From positions 1 to 7,507 of the forward strand of contig JAJZYV010000080.1 in NCBI GenBank assembly GCA_021797955.1: a stretch of 7,507 nt of DNA, written 5' to 3'. How positions within the stretch are numbered: position 1 is the first letter of the stretch; the number at the start of each line of letters is the position of its first letter. This DNA is from Thermoplasmata archaeon (lineage in GTDB: Archaea > Thermoplasmatota > Thermoplasmata > Thermoplasmatales > Thermoplasmataceae). Shown piece after piece: positions 5,595 through 7,507 of this stretch. Position numbers and translations under genes: made by a program. Below the pieces are notes generated by a model that had not been told where the DNA came from, made no database searches, and saw only the letters and a program-made list of their open reading frames with translations.

Positions 5595-6527
5595 ATGGTT
5601 AAATTAAATGCTCTTGTTTGTGACCCGGTGGATCAAATAATGCTTGATGGTTTTGAAAAAATGGGAATAAATACTGTTTATGCCCCTATGATTACTAAAG
5701 AGGAATTGGTCACTCAGATTCAATTGTACAATATTGTTGTTGTGAGGAGTAGGACTAAATTAACAGAAAACATAATTAAACAAGCAAACAACCTCAAAAT
5801 AATTGCAAGGGCCGGAATAGGAACAGATAACATTGACCTGAAAGCTTCAGAATTCATGGGCGTTGAGGTTGTAACTGCAGCAGGATCATCCACGCAGTCT
5901 GTTGCAGAACTAAATGTGGCACTGGCAGTGAGTTTAGCAAGATCAATTCCAAAACTTAGCTCCAATACTAAAAAATCAGAATGGAAAAAAGATACTGGAT
6001 TGGAATTATTTGAAAAGACAGCAGGGATCATAGGTTTTGGTCGTATAGGGCTGTCGACCGGCTTTATTTTAAGTGCCATGGGTATGAAAGTTATTGCTTA
6101 TGATATTTATGAAGATTATGACCGTGCCAAAAAAGTTGGAGGAGAATACACTTCACTGGATGACCTTATTGAGAATTCAGACGTCATTTTCGTTCTTGCA
6201 ACGCTGTCAGATAATGGCACGGGAATGCTTGGCAAATCACATTTTGACAGGATGAAAAAAGGTGCACTAATTGTTAACACCAGCAGATCAGAATTTATTA
6301 ATGGAAAGGATCTGCTTACGGCCCTAAAATCTGGAAATGTGGGAGGATATGCAGCCGACGTGGCATGGAATGAACCACCAAAAGAAAGTTGGGAACTGGA
6401 ACTAATGGCTCTGGACAATGTGATCATAACTCCGCATATAGGGGCACAGACGAAAGAGGCCCAGAAAAGGGTTGCAGAATTCACACTGAATAATCTAAAG
6501 AAAAAAATGGAGGAGATGAAATTATGA
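5595..6527 (+). CDS. serA: D-3-phosphoglycerate dehydrogenase-like enzyme, short form without ACT domain
   Basis: Cytoplasmic NAD-dependent D-2-hydroxyacid dehydrogenase, likely oxidising 3-phosphoglycerate to 3-phosphohydroxypyruvate. From the preferred ATG it is 310 residues; the in-frame TTG at 5568 is rejected because a TATA box adjoins it. The substrate-domain motifs VRSRTKLT (50-57) and ARAGIGTDNID (71-81) are characteristic of phosphoglycerate dehydrogenases. The Rossmann motif is GIIGFGRIG (144-152), with Asp170 at the end of strand 2 indicating NAD. The catalytic triad is intact: Arg231 (NTSRS), Glu260 (WNEPP) and His281 (TPHIGAQT). Two stretches are unusual: NTSRSEFIN replaces the common N-A/T-ARGG-hydrophobic-D pattern, and the loop VLATLSDNGTG lacks the usual H-x-P-L-T. 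There is no C-terminal ACT domain, so serine feedback through such a domain is not expected. The stop overlaps the aminotransferase start (ATGA). Another 2-hydroxyacid substrate remains possible. Confidence 0.85.
   Translation: MVKLNALVCDPVDQIMLDGFEKMGINTVYAPMITKEELVTQIQLYNIVVVRSRTKLTENIIKQANNLKIIARAGIGTDNIDLKASEFMGVEVVTAAGSSTQSVAELNVALAVSLARSIPKLSSNTKKSEWKKDTGLELFEKTAGIIGFGRIGLSTGFILSAMGMKVIAYDIYEDYDRAKKVGGEYTSLDDLIENSDVIFVLATLSDNGTGMLGKSHFDRMKKGALIVNTSRSEFINGKDLLTALKSGNVGGYAADVAWNEPPKESWELELMALDNVIITPHIGAQTKEAQKRVAEFTLNNLKKKMEEMKL
6509..6515 (+). promoter_or_regulatory. Shine-Dalgarno for the aminotransferase gene, inside the serA 3' end
   Basis: GGAGGAG ends 8 nt before the ATG at 6524 and lies in the last codons of serA. 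It supports ribosome re-initiation at the overlap. The leading genes gmhA, gmhB and serA lack such a site, while this downstream gene has a strong one, matching the leaderless-first, SD-internal habit of many archaea. Confidence 0.6.
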
Positions 6528-7507
6528 TGTTAATACCAGGACCTGTAGAGGTCCCAGAAAGCGTGCTAAAAGCATCTGCATATGTTGTCAATCACAGATC
6601 CGAGGAATTCAGAGAAATTGTTTATAATTCTGAGAGGCTCTTAAATAATTTTGCAAATGCCACCAATTCCATCATGGTAACTGGATCTGGGACTCTTGCT
6701 GTGGAATCAATGATATTTTCACTTACGAAACCGAAAGATCATGTGATATCTGTAACTTTCGGAGAATTCGGAAACAGGTTAACTGAAAGCCTTAGCAGGA
6801 GGGGCTTAAAGGTGTCTGAAATAAGAAAGACAACTGAGGAAACGTTACTGAATGACGATATTGAAGAAGTACTGAAATTAAACAGAGACATTAAATCAAT
6901 ATTCCTTGTCCATAACGAAACAGGAAATGGAACCTCATTAAAGAATCTCAGGGAAATTGTTGGGAGATCTAAGGAATTAGGACTCAATGTATATGTAGAT
7001 TCAGTATCAGGATTTGGTGCTGTACCTATTAAGGTAAACGAATGGGGGATAGATGCAATGGCATCTTGCAGCCAAAAGGGGCTAGCCTCTGTACCTGGAC
7101 TTGGAATAGTATCCTTAGGGGAAGAGTTATCAGGGCAGTTGAAGGTTAGTCAAGATGCCCCCCAATATCTGGACCTATCAATTTCGTTAAATTTTCTCAG
7201 GAAGAGAGAAACATCTTTTACTCCATCTACGGGCAGCTTTAATGCCCTTTTGAAAGCATTGACAATTCTGGAAAAGGAAGGTCTCGAAAATAGATGGGAG
7301 AGACACAGACTGAACGCAGAGTTCTTGAGAAATGAGCTTCTTGATTCCAAATCAGATGTAATGGGATTTGACGGGAATTACTCGGACACAGTGATAGCTT
7401 TTAAGCCAGTCCTTCCAGTTAAAGAGGTTGTTAGTGGTCTCCAAAAAATGGGGATTACGGTTTCAAAGGGAATGGGAAAATTAGCCGATGAGATTATCAG
7501 AGTAGGA
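6524..7507 (+). CDS. Class V aminotransferase (alanine-glyoxylate/serine-pyruvate type), probable phosphoserine aminotransferase, 3' end missing
   Basis: PLP-dependent, cytoplasmic. The frame is open to the right edge with 328 residues visible; relatives are about 350-385, so roughly 20-60 are missing. Seen are the N-terminal PGPVEVP (5-11), the cofactor-phosphate motif TGSGTLAVE (53-61), HNETGNG (130-136), the pyridine-ring Asp in VDSVSGFG (158-165), and the Schiff-base lysine Lys185 in SCSQKGLA. FTPST (232-236) follows, and Arg326 near the cut matches the substrate-carboxylate arginine of the family's R-I-G motif. Two ATGs in frame (6524, 6527) are both possible starts; the first overlaps the serA stop and has an SD 8 nt upstream. 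Family members in methanogens (the MJ0959 type) have been reported to act as phosphoserine aminotransferases in place of SerC. Coupling to serA makes phosphohydroxypyruvate plus glutamate (or alanine) to phosphoserine the likeliest reaction. Alanine-glyoxylate or serine-pyruvate transamination is the alternative. Confidence 0.88.
   Translation, partial: MMLIPGPVEVPESVLKASAYVVNHRSEEFREIVYNSERLLNNFANATNSIMVTGSGTLAVESMIFSLTKPKDHVISVTFGEFGNRLTESLSRRGLKVSEIRKTTEETLLNDDIEEVLKLNRDIKSIFLVHNETGNGTSLKNLREIVGRSKELGLNVYVDSVSGFGAVPIKVNEWGIDAMASCSQKGLASVPGLGIVSLGEELSGQLKVSQDAPQYLDLSISLNFLRKRETSFTPSTGSFNALLKALTILEKEGLENRWERHRLNAEFLRNELLDSKSDVMGFDGNYSDTVIAFKPVLPVKEVVSGLQKMGITVSKGMGKLADEIIRVG

Noticed and set aside
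5720..6484. Minus-strand open frames of 119 and 122 codons (5720-6079 and 6116-6484)
   Set aside because: They lie opposite serA, whose motifs and catalytic residues are intact; the antisense peptides are serine/phenylalanine-rich shadow sequence.
6739..7350. Minus-strand open frames opposite the aminotransferase
   Set aside because: The plus strand carries a continuous aminotransferase with Lys185 and other motifs; these are shadows.

Overview
The window looks archaeal, most likely from a Thermoplasmata-type acidophile (Thermoplasma/Ferroplasma/Cuniculiplasma range). The DNA is AT-rich and arginine is mostly AGA/AGG. Genes at the head of a transcript have a TATA-like box about 23-31 nt before the start codon and no Shine-Dalgarno (SD) sequence, which fits leaderless or nearly leaderless mRNAs. 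A second gene in a pair overlaps its partner (ATGA or TAATG), and some of these carry an SD. The phylum is inferred from this style and gene content, not from a marker gene.

Region 1 (1-1791, minus strand) is a resistance-type module: a MarR-family regulator followed, with a 4-base overlap, by a 14-helix MFS drug/H+ antiporter-like permease that runs off the left edge. A palindrome lies on the regulator's TATA box, suggesting autoregulation of the pair.

Region 2 (1953-4059) holds three consecutive enzymes of NDP-heptose synthesis. A GmhB-type heptose bisphosphate phosphatase is on the minus strand. Divergent from it is a two-gene operon, gmhA (sedoheptulose-7-phosphate isomerase) and hddA (heptose-7-phosphate kinase, GHMP family). 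Together they would convert sedoheptulose 7-phosphate to D-glycero-D-manno-heptose 1-phosphate. The nucleotidyltransferase (HddC type) and any heptosyltransferase are not in the window.

Region 3 (4157-7507) looks like a serine-metabolism locus. A DUF1015 protein with a DGHHR motif is on the minus strand. Divergent from it, across 271 bp, is a pair consisting of a short 3-phosphoglycerate dehydrogenase-like enzyme (no ACT domain) and a class V aminotransferase cut by the right edge. The pair would make phosphoserine from 3-phosphoglycerate. No phosphoserine phosphatase is visible, so the uncharacterised DUF1015 protein is the most interesting candidate for a missing or regulatory step.

No rRNA, tRNA, CRISPR array, insertion sequence or integration site was seen. 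No stretch without a gene exceeds 300 bases; the longest is 5324-5594.
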